NCBI GenBank assembly: GCA_000711775.1
Contig: ARYC01017480.1
Coordinates: forward strand, 1 to 64,000
Direction: 5' to 3'
Origin: Oxytricha trifallax
Taxonomy: Eukaryota; Ciliophora; Spirotrichea; Sporadotrichida; Oxytrichidae
Length of the DNA: 64,000 nucleotides
A program made the position numbers and the translations under genes. Of this stretch, positions 38,410 through 48,516 are shown in pieces. How positions within the stretch are numbered: the stretch's first letter is position 1; each line of letters opens with the position of its first letter. Under the pieces are notes generated by a model. The model was not told where the DNA came from and did not search any database. It saw only the letters and a list, made by a program, of their open reading frames with translations.

Positions 38410-39669
38410 TCATTTTATTGGGCAATTATTGAGCACCTCTTTATAGTCCTCGTCTGTAAATTCTCTCTCTAATATTCCATTTTTCAATTGAAATACATAT
38501 GCATCTGGTTTGATTTTATTGAAAATTAAACAAGGAATTAATAAAAATTATGATAAATTTCATGTGTAATTTTGGAAAGTATAACTTTTATGAAGTTTGC
38601 TAACTTCAATCCAAGCCAAATCCTTGGTATAAAAGTCGAAGTATATATTTATGCTAACTTCTTGTCCAAACCAGTTATGATCAATTCTGAAAGTGTAAAA
38701 TTACTTCTTATGCACTTAATCTTCCTCCCATCTCAAAGTCTGGACTCCAAAATATTTAGTAATCTCGCCTTCAGGGGTTGTTACTAAGTCATTTTAGTAA
38801 AATTAAAAATATTATGGTATAAATCATTTAATGATTTGCTTCATTGTGATTCTTTTATTAAACAAAAATTCAAAGAGAGTAAAATTTCATAAATTTTATA
38901 TATTTGTCAATGAAGTTCTTAAGATTGAATATCTACTCCCCTTTAATATCAAAATTATAGCATCTGGCGTCATTAGGTCTGTATTTAATCTATTTCCTGG
39001 CATTAAAATCCCAATAGTCGTATTCCCTCTGAAGATGAGTGGTGTGAGGAGGTTGCTTGACAGTCATCATTAATACTCGGTTATAAGTTGCATCTGAGTA
39101 AACTCATATTAAAAAACAATTTAATTTATTGTCAAATAATATGAAAATTAAACATATAAGAGGTCTTTTTAAATTTCTACTATATTATTTTACTATGAAA
39201 CTATTTAAAGTTTAAATAGTTACGTTCATATCATTTTAAGATGTTAATTTTTTATCAGCCCAATCATATTTGAACACCTCGAATGAGTACTCTCCGTCAT
39301 ATGGTATCTTAATTTATGGCCACACTGAGTTTTAACTAAGAATCATTAAACATTCAGAATTTAAGAAATTATTGAAAACTTCATACTTTACTATTTCATT
39401 TATTGTGATTTCTATGCATACTTACTCTTATCGTTTATAAAGATCGTTGCTATTGATTAATCAAAATAAAAATATTTATTTATTGTAGTTCCCAATCATT
39501 CTCATTAAATTTTAAGTAAAAAAAACGCTTAAAATACAAATATAAATAAAGCAATAGAAACCAAAGTAGGTTTCTTGAGGTTGAAATGTTGCTAGAGTGA
39601 GCCGAACTACTCATATATCTGAGTCATTAATGACCCAATCATGATTGAAACCTAGAACAAGTTATTCAT
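38410..39669 (-). CDS. Secreted-family paralogue B (unknown function)
   Basis: It starts at ATG 39669 (MNNLFQVSIMIGSLMTQIYE) and ends at TGA 38410-38412 after REFTDEDYKEVLNNCP. Family blocks seen are VWPQIKIPYDGEYSFEV, YSDATYNRVL, a YDYWDFNARK stretch, FGVQTLRWE, WFGQEV, DLAWIEV and the FTDEDY block. IESs with pointers TTTA, TGAC and CAAAC excise in frame. The junction between the first segment (about 39555) and the VWPQ segment (about 39330) is not resolved and may hide another short coding segment. It is the most diverged of the five; function unknown. Confidence 0.7.
38508..38599 (-). other. IES, pointer CAAAC (gene B)
   Basis: Repeat GTTTG on the plus strand at 38508 and 38595. Excision joins WIEVSK to PDAYVFQ. 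Confidence 0.8.
38788..38909 (-). other. IES, pointer TGAC (gene B)
   Basis: Repeat GTCA on the plus strand at 38788 and 38906. Excision joins LKNFID to LVTTPEGE. Confidence 0.75.
39099..39216 (-). other. IES, pointer TTTA (gene B)
   Basis: Repeat TAAA on the plus strand at 39099 and 39213. Excision joins MNVTI to YSDATYN. Confidence 0.7.
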
Positions 39670-40374
39670 GAATCTACTTAAAAGTGAGCAATTAATTTAT
39701 TATATAATTATATAATCTTGATTCAATTATGATTATCAATTGGCTATCTTTCTATTTTTATCATTTTGTTAAAAAGAATATCGATTATATTTAATGTTCA
39801 AAATAAATTTGTCATGATGAGAAATTAAGGTGAAAAAAAATAAATTTTGTATTCTTACTTATAACCTGAAATAAATGAATAATTAGATTAACGAGAAATA
39901 AAGTGATTAATTTTTTAATAAAAAACGGCATGTAATATTGATTAATATATTTTTTTATAAAGAAAGAACGATAGATGATAAAAAATTGTAATCTTAAAAT
40001 ATTAGGAGACTATAGAAATGTTAGCAGTTGGCACAAATATTTTTGATACTTTGCTAAAAAAGCTTCAGAAATTCTGGTATTTAAATTAAAATTGAATATT
40101 AATAGATATATTTCCTTTTTTTTAGTATTAAAAATACTCATAAATTAACAAATATGAACTAGACATGAAAAACATCAATATTTTATTGGAATTAATATTG
40201 TAGATTTATTAGAGTGGTTTAAAATAAAATTAATATATTGAACTTTGCTTCCATATAATTTTATAATTTATCTGTTTTAATTCCATAAATTAACTTTTTA
40301 TTATATCTAGTGTTTCTATTATTTCTATTGTTTTAATTGTTTTATTGTTATAGTATGTTTTTCTGTTTTATTAT
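39670..40374. other. Spacer, no gene seen
   Basis: About 700 bp of AT-rich sequence between genes B and C with no coding pattern on either strand. Confidence 0.5.
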
Positions 40375-41751
40375 TCACTGCATTTATTCTTGAGGCAGGA
40401 GCTTTTCAGGGCACTCTGTGAGAACATCCTTGAAATCTTCGTCAGTGAACTTTCTCTCCTTCATGCCATCCTCAATTTGAATTACTAATAGTAATGGTGA
40501 GTTATTTTCAATATTAATTAAAATATTTAGTATTTATTTAGTTTCATGTAAGTTTTTAACCAAAATGCTATATAAAAATAATGAGTGCATTTGAATCCAT
40601 GCCAATTTCTTAGTCTCAATATTGAAGAAGATAAACGAAATACAATGAAATTTATATGATAATAAAATTTGTAATATTTAATTAGATATTAATCTCGCTT
40701 TTAACGTGGAACCACTAGAATTTTAGGTCGAATACATGGTAAGTTAAACATAAAAAATAATGAAATATAGTAAGAAACATTGAAATTTCAAAATATTTTT
40801 CCTTTAAAAGTTGCAGGTTTGATTCTATCTTTCTCCCAGTCGACTTGCATCTCGCCAAGGTACTTAGTGATTCCTCCATCTGGTGACTTCATTCTTTCCA
40901 TCAACTCATGAAGATTGAGTTCATACTCGAGGTCAGTCTCCAAGCATTTATTAACTATTGATATATAATAATATTTTAAATTATATAGAATAATTCGTAT
41001 AAATGATCATATTTTATTGTAGATTTTTCTGGGTGTTCAGGGTCACTGACTACTAGTAATTGCTCATCGAAATCCCAGAAATGATTCTCCATCACTTTAC
41101 CAAATTTAGGGTCTATCTTAGATACTTGTGAGAGACTTCTGCCGCCATCTGCATCCACGTATACTAAATAATTTTATATCAATATTCATTATTTTTACAT
41201 AAAAATAATAAAAATATTAATAATAAAATATAAGCATAAGTTTATTGCTTGATGAGCATGTCTAGGTATGGTGTGAGATCTTTAGTGTGGTGGTTATATT
41301 AAAACACTGTCATTGCCATTTCCGCATTATTGCTTCATAAAAAGTAATTTATACATTCTTTATTATTATTATCATTCCATTATTTTATTGAATTATTTAA
41401 TCAAAAATAGCAATATTTTATTAAAATAAATTACAATAATATTTGGCCAAATGACTTCAGGCCACTTGTCGTTTTAGACGATTGATCGAGATTTGCCGCC
41501 TACATAGTCAAATTCTTCATATCGCTCAGGGTGCATTTCAATGTATATATATATATATTTATTTATATATTCTTTGAAACTTTTCATTATGACTAAATTG
41601 ATCTAAAATGTTTATTAATTAAATAATATAATAGATTTTAATGATATATTATAATTTCTTCCTTTTCTTCTCCCTTATAGATGCGATGACTGTAGTAAGA
41701 AGAAGCGCTTGCAATGCAGAGAGTGCTTAGTACTAATAGAGTGCTTTTCAT
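40375..41751 (-). CDS. Secreted-family paralogue C (unknown function)
   Basis: The best-resolved member. It starts at ATG 41751 with a classic signal peptide (MKSTLLVLSTLCIASASS) and ends at TGA 40375-40377 after KFTDEDFKDVLTECPEK. All seven interruptions resolve as IESs (pointers GAAAT, AAT, TA, AAAT, AACTT, ATT, ACTCA), giving one continuous frame of roughly 290 residues in eight MDSs. Blocks in order are NDKWPEVIWPNAE, YVDADGGRSLS, a VVSDPEHPEK stretch, LNLHELMERMKSPDGG, YLGEMQVDWEKD, KKLAWIQM and the FTDEDF block. It probably enters the secretory pathway. No known domain recognised. Confidence 0.85.
40498..40586 (-). other. IES, pointer ACTCA (gene C)
   Basis: Repeat TGAGT on the plus strand at 40498 and 40582. 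Excision joins WIQMHS to PLLLVIQ. Confidence 0.8.
40639..40693 (-). other. IES, pointer ATT (gene C)
   Basis: Repeat AAT on the plus strand. Excision joins HVKSEI to SFIFFNIE. Confidence 0.65.
40741..40812 (-). other. IES, pointer AACTT (gene C)
   Basis: Repeat AAGTT on the plus strand at 40741 and 40808. Excision joins IKPAT to YHVFDL. Confidence 0.8.
40946..41026 (-). other. IES, pointer AAAT (gene C)
   Basis: Repeat ATTT on the plus strand. Excision joins EHPEK to CLETDLEY, in line with the D paralogue. Confidence 0.7.
41160..41244 (-). other. IES, pointer TA (gene C)
   Basis: Excision at TA joins MLIKQ to YVDADGG, the same protein position as TA IESs in genes D and E. Confidence 0.7.
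41326..41443 (-). other. IES, pointer AAT (gene C)
   Basis: Repeat ATT on the plus strand. Excision joins EVIWPN to AEMAMTV. Confidence 0.65.
41535..41658 (-). other. IES, pointer GAAAT (gene C)
   Basis: Repeat ATTTC on the plus strand at 41535 and 41654. Excision joins GEEKEEM to HPERYEEF. Confidence 0.8.
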
Positions 41752-42042
41752 AATGTAAATGGCTCAAGATTCAAATATTTTGTTTAATTAAGTATTTATT
41801 AATTATAATTTCACTATTTTTAACCAAATTAAGCGTAATATTCTATAAAAACATGCTCTCATGTTTGTATATTAATATTAAATATTAATTTCAAATAAAA
41901 TATTTTGAAATGCTTAAATATTTAATAATTCTCAGTAATCAATCTCTATATAGTAAATTTGGAGGATTCACAAATGCTTTGAGAAATTAAATCTAATAAT
42001 TCGTAGTAATTATTAAATCAATCAGGTATTATAGAACATCAG

Positions 42043-43157
42043 TCAGTTCTTTTTGTTGCTGAAGAATGATGCTAGAGAGGGCTTTCTGGGGCACTCAGTA
42101 AGAACATCCTTGTAGTCTTCATCTGTGAACTTTCTCTTCTTAATTCCATTCTCTACCTTCATTACAAAGAAGAATGGCTTAACCACTTTAACATTTTACA
42201 TGTTGATAAATTTTGCTGATGTAGGAGTTTATTGAATACATAGTCATATTTCACCAAATTTCATTAAAAAATAAACCACTTCAATCCAAGCGAGTTCTTT
42301 GGTGTCCCAATCGAAGTAGACAATCTTTCTGACTTCTTAATCGAACCAGTTCTCGTCAAGTCTGAAAGCGTAGTATAATTTTCCTTTGGTATCGTCATCA
42401 TTGATGCCCCACCTAAGAGTTTTCACACCGAGGTACACAGCAAGGCCCCCTTCTTCCTTCTTCAACCTATCGATGTAATCATGAAGGTGATTCATAATAC
42501 TAATTACGAGACAATGAAAAATCATGTTTTGTATAAATTACAACATCTATGAAGGTTAAATGCTTCAGGAAGATCAAGTTGGAAACATTGCTTAGTATTG
42601 TCAGGATCGCTCATGACCACGTGTTGCTGGTTGAAATTAAAGAAAGAGTTAGATTTTCTTATGCCTCCGCGTAGAGGATCGTTCATTGAAAACATTGAAA
42701 GTGCTCTGTTGCCGGTTGAGTCTATGTAAACTAGGAGATAAAATAGTAATATATAGGAAAATGTGAGATTAATGTAATTAGAATTTATAGAATTTAGACA
42801 TTTTTTATGTTTGTTTTTTTAAGTTTATTTGGTGATTTTCATGTCTTTGAAAGTTTCTAGTCTTCTAGCCTCCCAGTCATAATAGTTCACTGTAAATGTT
42901 GCCTCTCCATCAAATGGAATATTCATGACAGGCCACTTTGTCTTATCTTCCTCGAAAATTAAATCGCCGGCAGCCATCTCCATTGGATCTTTGAATTTAT
43001 TTAAATTTATAGATCATTTTCTCTGAATATTTTACAAATTAAGAAAATCTTTGAAATCAAATCCAGCAGGTCTGTTGTCTTGCATATTGGGTAAATGATC
43101 CATCATCTAGGTGACAAAGGAGCTTATCAAAAATGAAGTTTGTAACAAGGGATTCAT
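42043..43157 (-). CDS. Secreted-family paralogue D (unknown function)
   Basis: It starts at ATG 43157 (MNPLLQTSFLISSFVTQMMD) and ends at TGA 42043-42045 after RKFTDEDYKDVLTECP and a short S/K tail. Four IESs (TTCAAAGAT, TA, ACCTTCAT, AAGTGGTT) excise to one clean frame of about 245 residues. Blocks are [26 protein letters not shown], a VVMSDPDNTK stretch, LPEAFNLHDYIDRLKKEEGG, YLGVKTLRW, NWFDQEV with an in-frame TAA glutamine, ELAWIEVVKPFFFV and the FTDEDY block. The N-terminus is shorter and less signal-like than in C and E. Function unknown. Confidence 0.85.
42181..42281 (-). other. IES, pointer AAGTGGTT (gene D)
   Basis: 8-bp repeat (AACCACTT on plus) at 42181 and 42274. Excision joins ELAWIEV to VKPFFFV. 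No GT-AG alternative exists here. Confidence 0.9.
42481..42556 (-). other. IES, pointer ACCTTCAT (gene D)
   Basis: 8-bp repeat (ATGAAGGT on plus) at 42481 and 42549. Excision joins LPEAFNLH to DYIDRLKK. Confidence 0.9.
42727..42827 (-). other. IES, pointer TA (gene D)
   Basis: Excision at TA joins MKITK to YIDSTGN. Confidence 0.7.
42987..43055 (-). other. IES, pointer TTCAAAGAT (gene D)
   Basis: 9-bp repeat (ATCTTTGAA on plus) at 42987 and 43047. Excision joins AGFDFKD to PMEMAAG. Confidence 0.9.
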
Positions 43158-43391
43158 GATTCAATTTCACAATCTTAATTACGTTTAATTATGATACTTT
43201 TAACCAAAATTCACCTTTATAAGCAAAATAAATCTTGATTCTATTTTTAACCCTATTTATCGATTTATGTTCTATACCAACTCATAGCAATAAAATCTTT
43301 TGCATTTTTTTGATTTTACATTTTTAATATTTTATTTTGAGAGTAAAGCAGGTATACATTTCAACCAGCAATAAATAGAAACTCTAGAAAA

Positions 43392-43793
43392 ATGGTATCT
43401 TCCACATCACAAGATCGTCTCCTCTCACTCACCCCTAGTAAATCCAAGCATATAAATTGCAAGCCAGATAGATTTTCAAAGTCTCCTATTCACAAAAGTT
43501 TAAATTACATAACCCCAGACGCAGCTGCTAAATAATTAAGTACAACCAATTAAAACAACACTCCAGGCTAGAAACAGTTATAAGAGTAATATAGTACTAC
43601 TCAGTTTTTTGAAGATTAAAACACTAATTCATTAAACTTTTTGAATAAGAATTAGAGAAATAATCAATCTGATATGAGTTAAAGCGAAATAAGGTCTAAT
43701 CAGAAAAGTAATTAGAAATTTAGATAACGATATAAAACACCTACTATTGTAAAATTGTATATTAGGAATTTTTATGAAAAATAAAACGTATGA
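43392..43793 (+). CDS. Low-complexity N/Q/S-rich protein or first segment
   Basis: A frame of 133 residues is open from ATG 43392 to TGA 43791-43793 with glutamine TAA/TAG codons. It starts MVSSTSQDRLLSLTPSKSKH and becomes rich in N, Q, S and T, with no hydrophobic core. The last ~15 residues run into AT-rich sequence, so the true coding end is probably near 43745 and the segment may be the first MDS or exon of a longer gene, possibly the one at 45017. No domain recognised. Confidence 0.55.
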
Positions 43794-43924
43794 CTTGAAT
43801 TCATGATTTTTACAAAAAATAGTTCATATTATTTATATGATTTATGAAAAATAATGAGAAAAATAGATGGTATTAGCAATAAGATTAATAACAATACTAA
43901 TACTTTTTAAATTTATAGAAAATG

Positions 43925-44165
43925 GAAGTTCTCGAACAGCTTTGTTATTTTTCCAGTATCCCTCGTAGATGTCTCCATCAGCATGAATAAAATTCCCTCA
44001 CCAGTGCCTTTCTGTTCCTTTCTGAAGTCTCTGTCTTTCACCATCACTGACTCAAAGTATTGCTAGAGGAGTATTAAAAAAATTATAGATATCATAAATG
44101 TAACTTACAAAATTATGGTGAATACAACATGGTTCCGTCTTCATCTTAAAAGGTTTTCATTTTAA
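43925..44165 (-). pseudogene. Broken MORN-repeat gene fragment
   Basis: Read on the minus strand, one phase gives SDGERQRL and, after an in-frame TGA, HADGDIYEGYWKNNKA, a good MORN repeat (DG..YEG.W). The SDGERQRL stretch aligns with SEGQRQRL in the MORN segment of the NBR1-like gene at 49480-49590. This looks like a paralogous copy of that segment in opposite orientation, interrupted by a stop. A canonical gtaagt donor (about 44107) and a tag acceptor (about 44062) bound a possible 46-nt intron. No further part of a gene was found around it. Confidence 0.5.
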
Positions 44166-44653
44166 CAATAAATAATTAATTAAAATTTATCTATTTCCTA
44201 TTATAAATTATGATTCTTATAATAATAATTCAAATATGAAATTAAGGAAATAATTTGCATCAGATGAACCTTTTTCATTTCATCCTTTAATCAATGAAAA
44301 ATCTTTTATGGTGTTTTATAATATTCAATTTCCATAAAAATTTAAATTTAATAATTAATCTAAATAGATATATTTATTTACCCCTGAATAAAATCCAAGA
44401 AAATGGCAGAGAGATAAGTGATTTAAAATATGTAGCATCATCTCAATTCAATTTAATAGCAATAATAATTAGAAAAATTTAATATACATAACGATTCACT
44501 TTAACATAACACTAATGCTAACCATGATTCATTGAATGATATGCATTTATAATAATAAATGACTCTCTAAAAGATATTATGAATTTCTTGTTTATTTGTT
44601 ATAGAAATGATACCATTTTCTATTAAATAAAATATTATATGTTAAGCATAAAA
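44161..44653. other. Spacer, no gene seen
   Basis: AT-rich sequence. A 62-residue standard-code frame at 44294-44482 has no coding character. Confidence 0.4.
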
Positions 44654-44875
44654 TTAATACTTTATTTTATGATCTAGTAAACATAAATTTCTAGAATCAG
44701 CACAACTCTGCTCAATCCCAATCCAATCAGTAGTAATTCCAAAGTTTGTTAACTCACAACAGTAATTAAAGTATGTTGGGAGTAGAGCCTCGATGGAAAT
44801 ATTTGTACAGTAAACATTTTCAAATACAGTAGCACAAAGACGAAATGAAAAATTAATTGTAATAGTATAAAACAC
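44654..44875 (-). CDS. Cysteine-containing fragment, unassigned
   Basis: The frame from about 44875 down to 44670 is slightly GC-richer than its surroundings and has six cysteines (including YFNYCCELTNFG and QSCADSRNLC), suggesting an exported cysteine-rich protein or a single MDS of one. It remains open past 44654 if TAA is glutamine. No start, end or partner segment was found, so it may be chance or a remnant. Confidence 0.25.
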   Translation of the reverse strand: MFYTITINFSFRLCATVFENVYCTNISIEALLPTYFNYCCELTNFGITTDWIGIEQSCADSRNLCLLDHKIKY

Positions 44876-45016
44876 TATAGGAGTAGGAATCTTGCACTTT
44901 TAAGCCAAACATTTAGGAAACTAGTTGGATATATTATAACTTAAATATATTCGAATTATCTTTAAATTTCATTGTATAAATAATATGATATAAATTTTAT
45001 AAGGATTCATTAGAAT

Positions 45017-47737
45017 ATGGGGCAAATGGGAGAAGTTAGTGAGAGAAGTTTACTTTGGCACAAAAACAAAAATCATAGTAAGGATTAATAATAATCTGAA
45101 TTTTAATTTAGAAATTGAATAGTTAAATGATTTGCTAAAGAAAGAGGAACTTGATAATTGCACTTTTAAACCTCAAACTCTTGTAAGTTAAATATATTTC
45201 GCATTCTCATTTTATAGCCTAAGTCTCATTTTGAATAAGCTCTCCAGGTTGATTACAGTTACTCATTAATTTAAAATTAAATTTTGATTTTTAAATATTG
45301 GGAATTGATTTTTATAAGCGGGTTATCAATCTTAAATATTTAAATAAAATAGTCTTCGAGTTTTTTTTCTCAAATATCAATAACTCTTCATTTATTCACT
45401 CTACTACTTAATAGTCAACTTGCTTTAAAAATGGACATAGAACTAGCACCATACAGACCAGAGACAGCAGCTAAGTAAAATGTATATTCTCTTGTACTAC
45501 CAGACAGGTTCGGCTACAATCACGATAAAATTTAACATGAATCAAATTCACTACATAGAGAAATAGCCACCATGAGTCTCAGAGCACTCCATGCTATTAA
45601 CAGACCTTCCTAAAAATCAGTTTAATTTGGATAAAAGATCTTACCTATTTTGAAATTATCAGTTTAAAACCCAGATAGAGCTTATTTCTTCTTACATGAT
45701 AAAATTACTAATGCTTGCTGCCATAATGGCTATATTTTGTATTAAAAGAAAGCTATTGCACCAAATTATGCGCAGAGTCATTAACCAGGCAACTATTTGA
45801 TCGAGAAATATGTTTGCAGAAAAATCATAGACGACCCTGAAAAATTTGATCGAAATCATTGTAGTTTTGAAATAGAAGTACTTAGAATCACTGATGATGA
45901 GGGGAAAGTTCAAGTTTAGAAAAACTATCACGCAGCTCACAAGGATGACTATAACTTTTACAATTAGGTTGTATTTATGGCAAAGAAAGACGCAAAAAAT
46001 TACCTCCCCTTAAGTGAAAATGTGCAGTAAGGGTTTAAAACTATAATAGAGACTTTTGATAAAGATCCAAATAATCCAATTAAAGCCCTAAAACCCCCTC
46101 AAACAAACATGATTACCAGCGGAAATGAATTGGTTACCTATACTTAAGAAAATAAGCGATAAGAAATTGACATTTACAGAGAAGGTGGGCTTTCTTACGA
46201 TGACTAAGAAACTAATTTTAAAAAGATGATCAGAGCTCAGAAATATTTGGAAATGGAAAGATCGAGGACTATGATGAGGCTTAACTTAGAGAATTAATTG
46301 AGAAAAATTATCACAAACGAAATGGAAATTAAAGTCATTAAAATCTGTAGAGAGGAAATGGTCGCAGACGATATCGACGAGTTACTTAAGAATAGTCGAA
46401 GAAAAAATCCTGTAAATCCTGAAGAATCCAAAGATAAAAATTCCTCAAGCAAATCAAACAGAAAGACTGGGTTTAATAAGGAGGGTAACTTTATCAGAAA
46501 TGCCTATCTAATATACCTACATTAAATGTTAAAAGATAAGGAAAGAATAGACATTACAAATTTGAAGCTATATATCGAAGGAACTTTTAATTCTATGAGT
46601 GAAATTAGTTATGAAGTGTTTCTTCTTAGAAGTTTTATCCCAGAGGCTACTATGATGCTTACTTTTGGCATGTTATTGATACCAAAAGAATAGGTTTATG
46701 GAAATGATGAAGAGATTTAAATGTATACTTTAGATCTATGTTTCAGATCTGTAATTAAAATTTTCAAAATATACTCGAAGCAAATAATATTTGCTTCAAA
46801 GAAAGGCTTGTACTTTGTCGACAAAATTAAGCAAATAGTTAATAGAATAGACCCTTCAATTGTTTTTAGGTTATGCTTTAATAACTATAGTCATAAGATT
46901 CTTGATTAAATGGCAAAGCAAACTCCAAGAGATATAGCAAATGATTAAAATTTAGTTAATTACGAGTAATCTGAGATGATTTATTATTAACTTAGATCTC
47001 TTTGTTTCCTCCCAGTAGACTATATAATGATCACCCTAGATTTGATATAATATTTGGCAGAGTCTCAGAATCATGAAGAGTCAATTAAGGCCATTAAAAC
47101 CTTCAGAGAAGAATTCACAAGTGAACCTGAACACTTAATAATCTGGAACTATTATGGAGTGGATCTACCTTTCATGAATTCCTATGATGAAGACTGGTAA
47201 ATAGTCTATAGAGACCAATGGAGAATGAAGTAGATTCAATCTTCTAAGACTTTGGTTGATCTCATTGCAAATTGCATCAGAAATGAAAACAAGAAAGTAG
47301 ACTACCTACTTTACAGGCTTTAGAAAAACTAAGCAGAAGGTCGAAGCAATAGAATGAGTCACAATTTTTCTTTAAGTAAAAAACCTTAAATGATGTAAGA
47401 CTTAATTAATGGACAGCTTGAACGATTAACAGCCAATATTAAAATGAGTGGCTATGGATTTGGGCTTGGGGTTCTACATTAAAAAGGGACTGGACTCCTT
47501 GTTAATAATTAATAGAACTAAGGAAGCAACCCAATAGCACAAAACAATAACTAATATGGAGTGAATTGTCCTAATAATTTTCCAGTTTCTACTCTAGGAT
47601 TTTCAGTAAGAACTTTCGCTAGCAAGGAAGAAGAGGAAGCTTTTGAAAAGAAAAAAATTGATGAAATTGCATAGCATTGCCTAATTTTTAGTAGGAAAAT
47701 GTCTAAAGCAATTGAGAAAATTGCTGAATACATTTGA
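45017..47737 (+). CDS. Large protein of unknown function (883 codons)
   Basis: It starts at ATG 45017 (MGQMGEVSERSLLWHKNKNH). Two GT-AG introns (45078-45111 and 45183-45217) give KIEQLNDLLKKEELDNCTFK, a CTFKP-type motif common in ciliate coiled-coil proteins. From 45218 the frame runs to TGA 47735-47737 without interruption. The part from about 45255 to 45420 is AT-rich and may be an unrecognised IES or intron. From 45431 (MDIELAPYRPETAAKQ) the coding character is strong for 768 residues: mostly helical, with a basic KSNRK linker around 46450 and a glutamine/asparagine-rich stretch near the C-terminus. TAA and TAG occur dozens of times as Gln. No known domain recognised. Confidence 0.75.
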
Positions 47738-47817
47738 AATTAAAATGAAGATTTTTGATTTATTTAATTAGAATAATAAAACTATACGAATAATTTTATT
47801 TGAATGTACGAAAGTTA

Positions 47818-48480
47818 TCAGGATTTGAAATATCTATCATTCTATTAATCTTATTGTAATATTAATAAAATCCTAAATGAATTCTTACATTTCAATCTCA
47901 GATAACTCTGTGTACTAGCATTAGACATAACCAACCTACTTTTCTTATCAATTGGATTAGTATAACTCCATACATAAAAAATAAAAAATAAATGAAGATT
48001 TAATTATAAGTTATTTGAGGAAACTTAACTATCTTTTAATAATTAATAATTTATTTTTTTAAAAAATTTTAATAATAGTTTAAGAAATATAAAAAAGCAA
48101 TTTCTAGATAAATTTATTAATATATCTATTAAATATTATATTTTTAATTATCTTTTGCTAATTATCTATTAAAGAGTTTTAATATCCATAACCTACTCAC
48201 ATTGACTACAACAATACAAATATAAGAAAATTAACGTTTTATATTTTGTAAACACTTTCTTAAATGATCTTTTATGCAATATATTACATAAAATAAAGAA
48301 TAACAATATATAAGTTGATTAATACGATCCAAACTTGACAGCTCCATAGAGAAATATCTTCCCTGCAAAAACTCCAGCTAATGACAAGTTTTAATGGATC
48401 AATTTGAAAAATAGATTTTTTTTATTTTACCCAAGCAAGGGTCATTTGATGTAATTGGTGTAAAATTAATATTTCTTAAA
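47818..48480 (-). CDS. Small protein of unknown function, convergent with the 883-codon gene
   Basis: Minus-strand gene ending at TGA 47818-47820, only about 80 bp from the stop of the converging upstream neighbour. The coding part begins near 48480 (TPITSNDPCL). A GT-AG intron (48378-48430) joins CL to AGVFAGKIFLYGAVKFGSY, and an IES with pointer TAT (47962-48324) joins that to TNPIDKKSRLVMSNAS. The start codon is not identified; an ATG may lie in an upstream segment. The glycine- and aromatic-rich AGVFAGKIFLYGAVKFG stretch suggests beta strands. Function unknown. Confidence 0.55.
47962..48324 (-). other. IES, pointer TAT
   Basis: Repeat ATA on the plus strand. Excision joins KFGSY to TNPIDKK in frame. 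The pointer is short, so the edges are tentative. Confidence 0.5.
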
Positions 48481-48516
48481 CATTCCCTCTATTAAATGTT
48501 ATTTTAACTTAAAATT

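Noticed and set aside
38572-39073. Plus-strand frames of 71 and 80 residues in the paralogue B region
   Set aside because: They are shadows of the minus-strand MDSs, which carry the family blocks.
42181-42281. Reading the insert between WIEV and VKPF of gene D as a normal intron
   Set aside because: No GT-AG pair restores the frame, whereas an exact 8-bp direct repeat does; the same holds for most other inserts.
43925-44165. UGA read as an amino acid, or programmed frameshift, in the MORN fragment
   Set aside because: All intact genes here end at TGA, including ATG8 and SCO1, so UGA is a stop; a broken copy is simpler.
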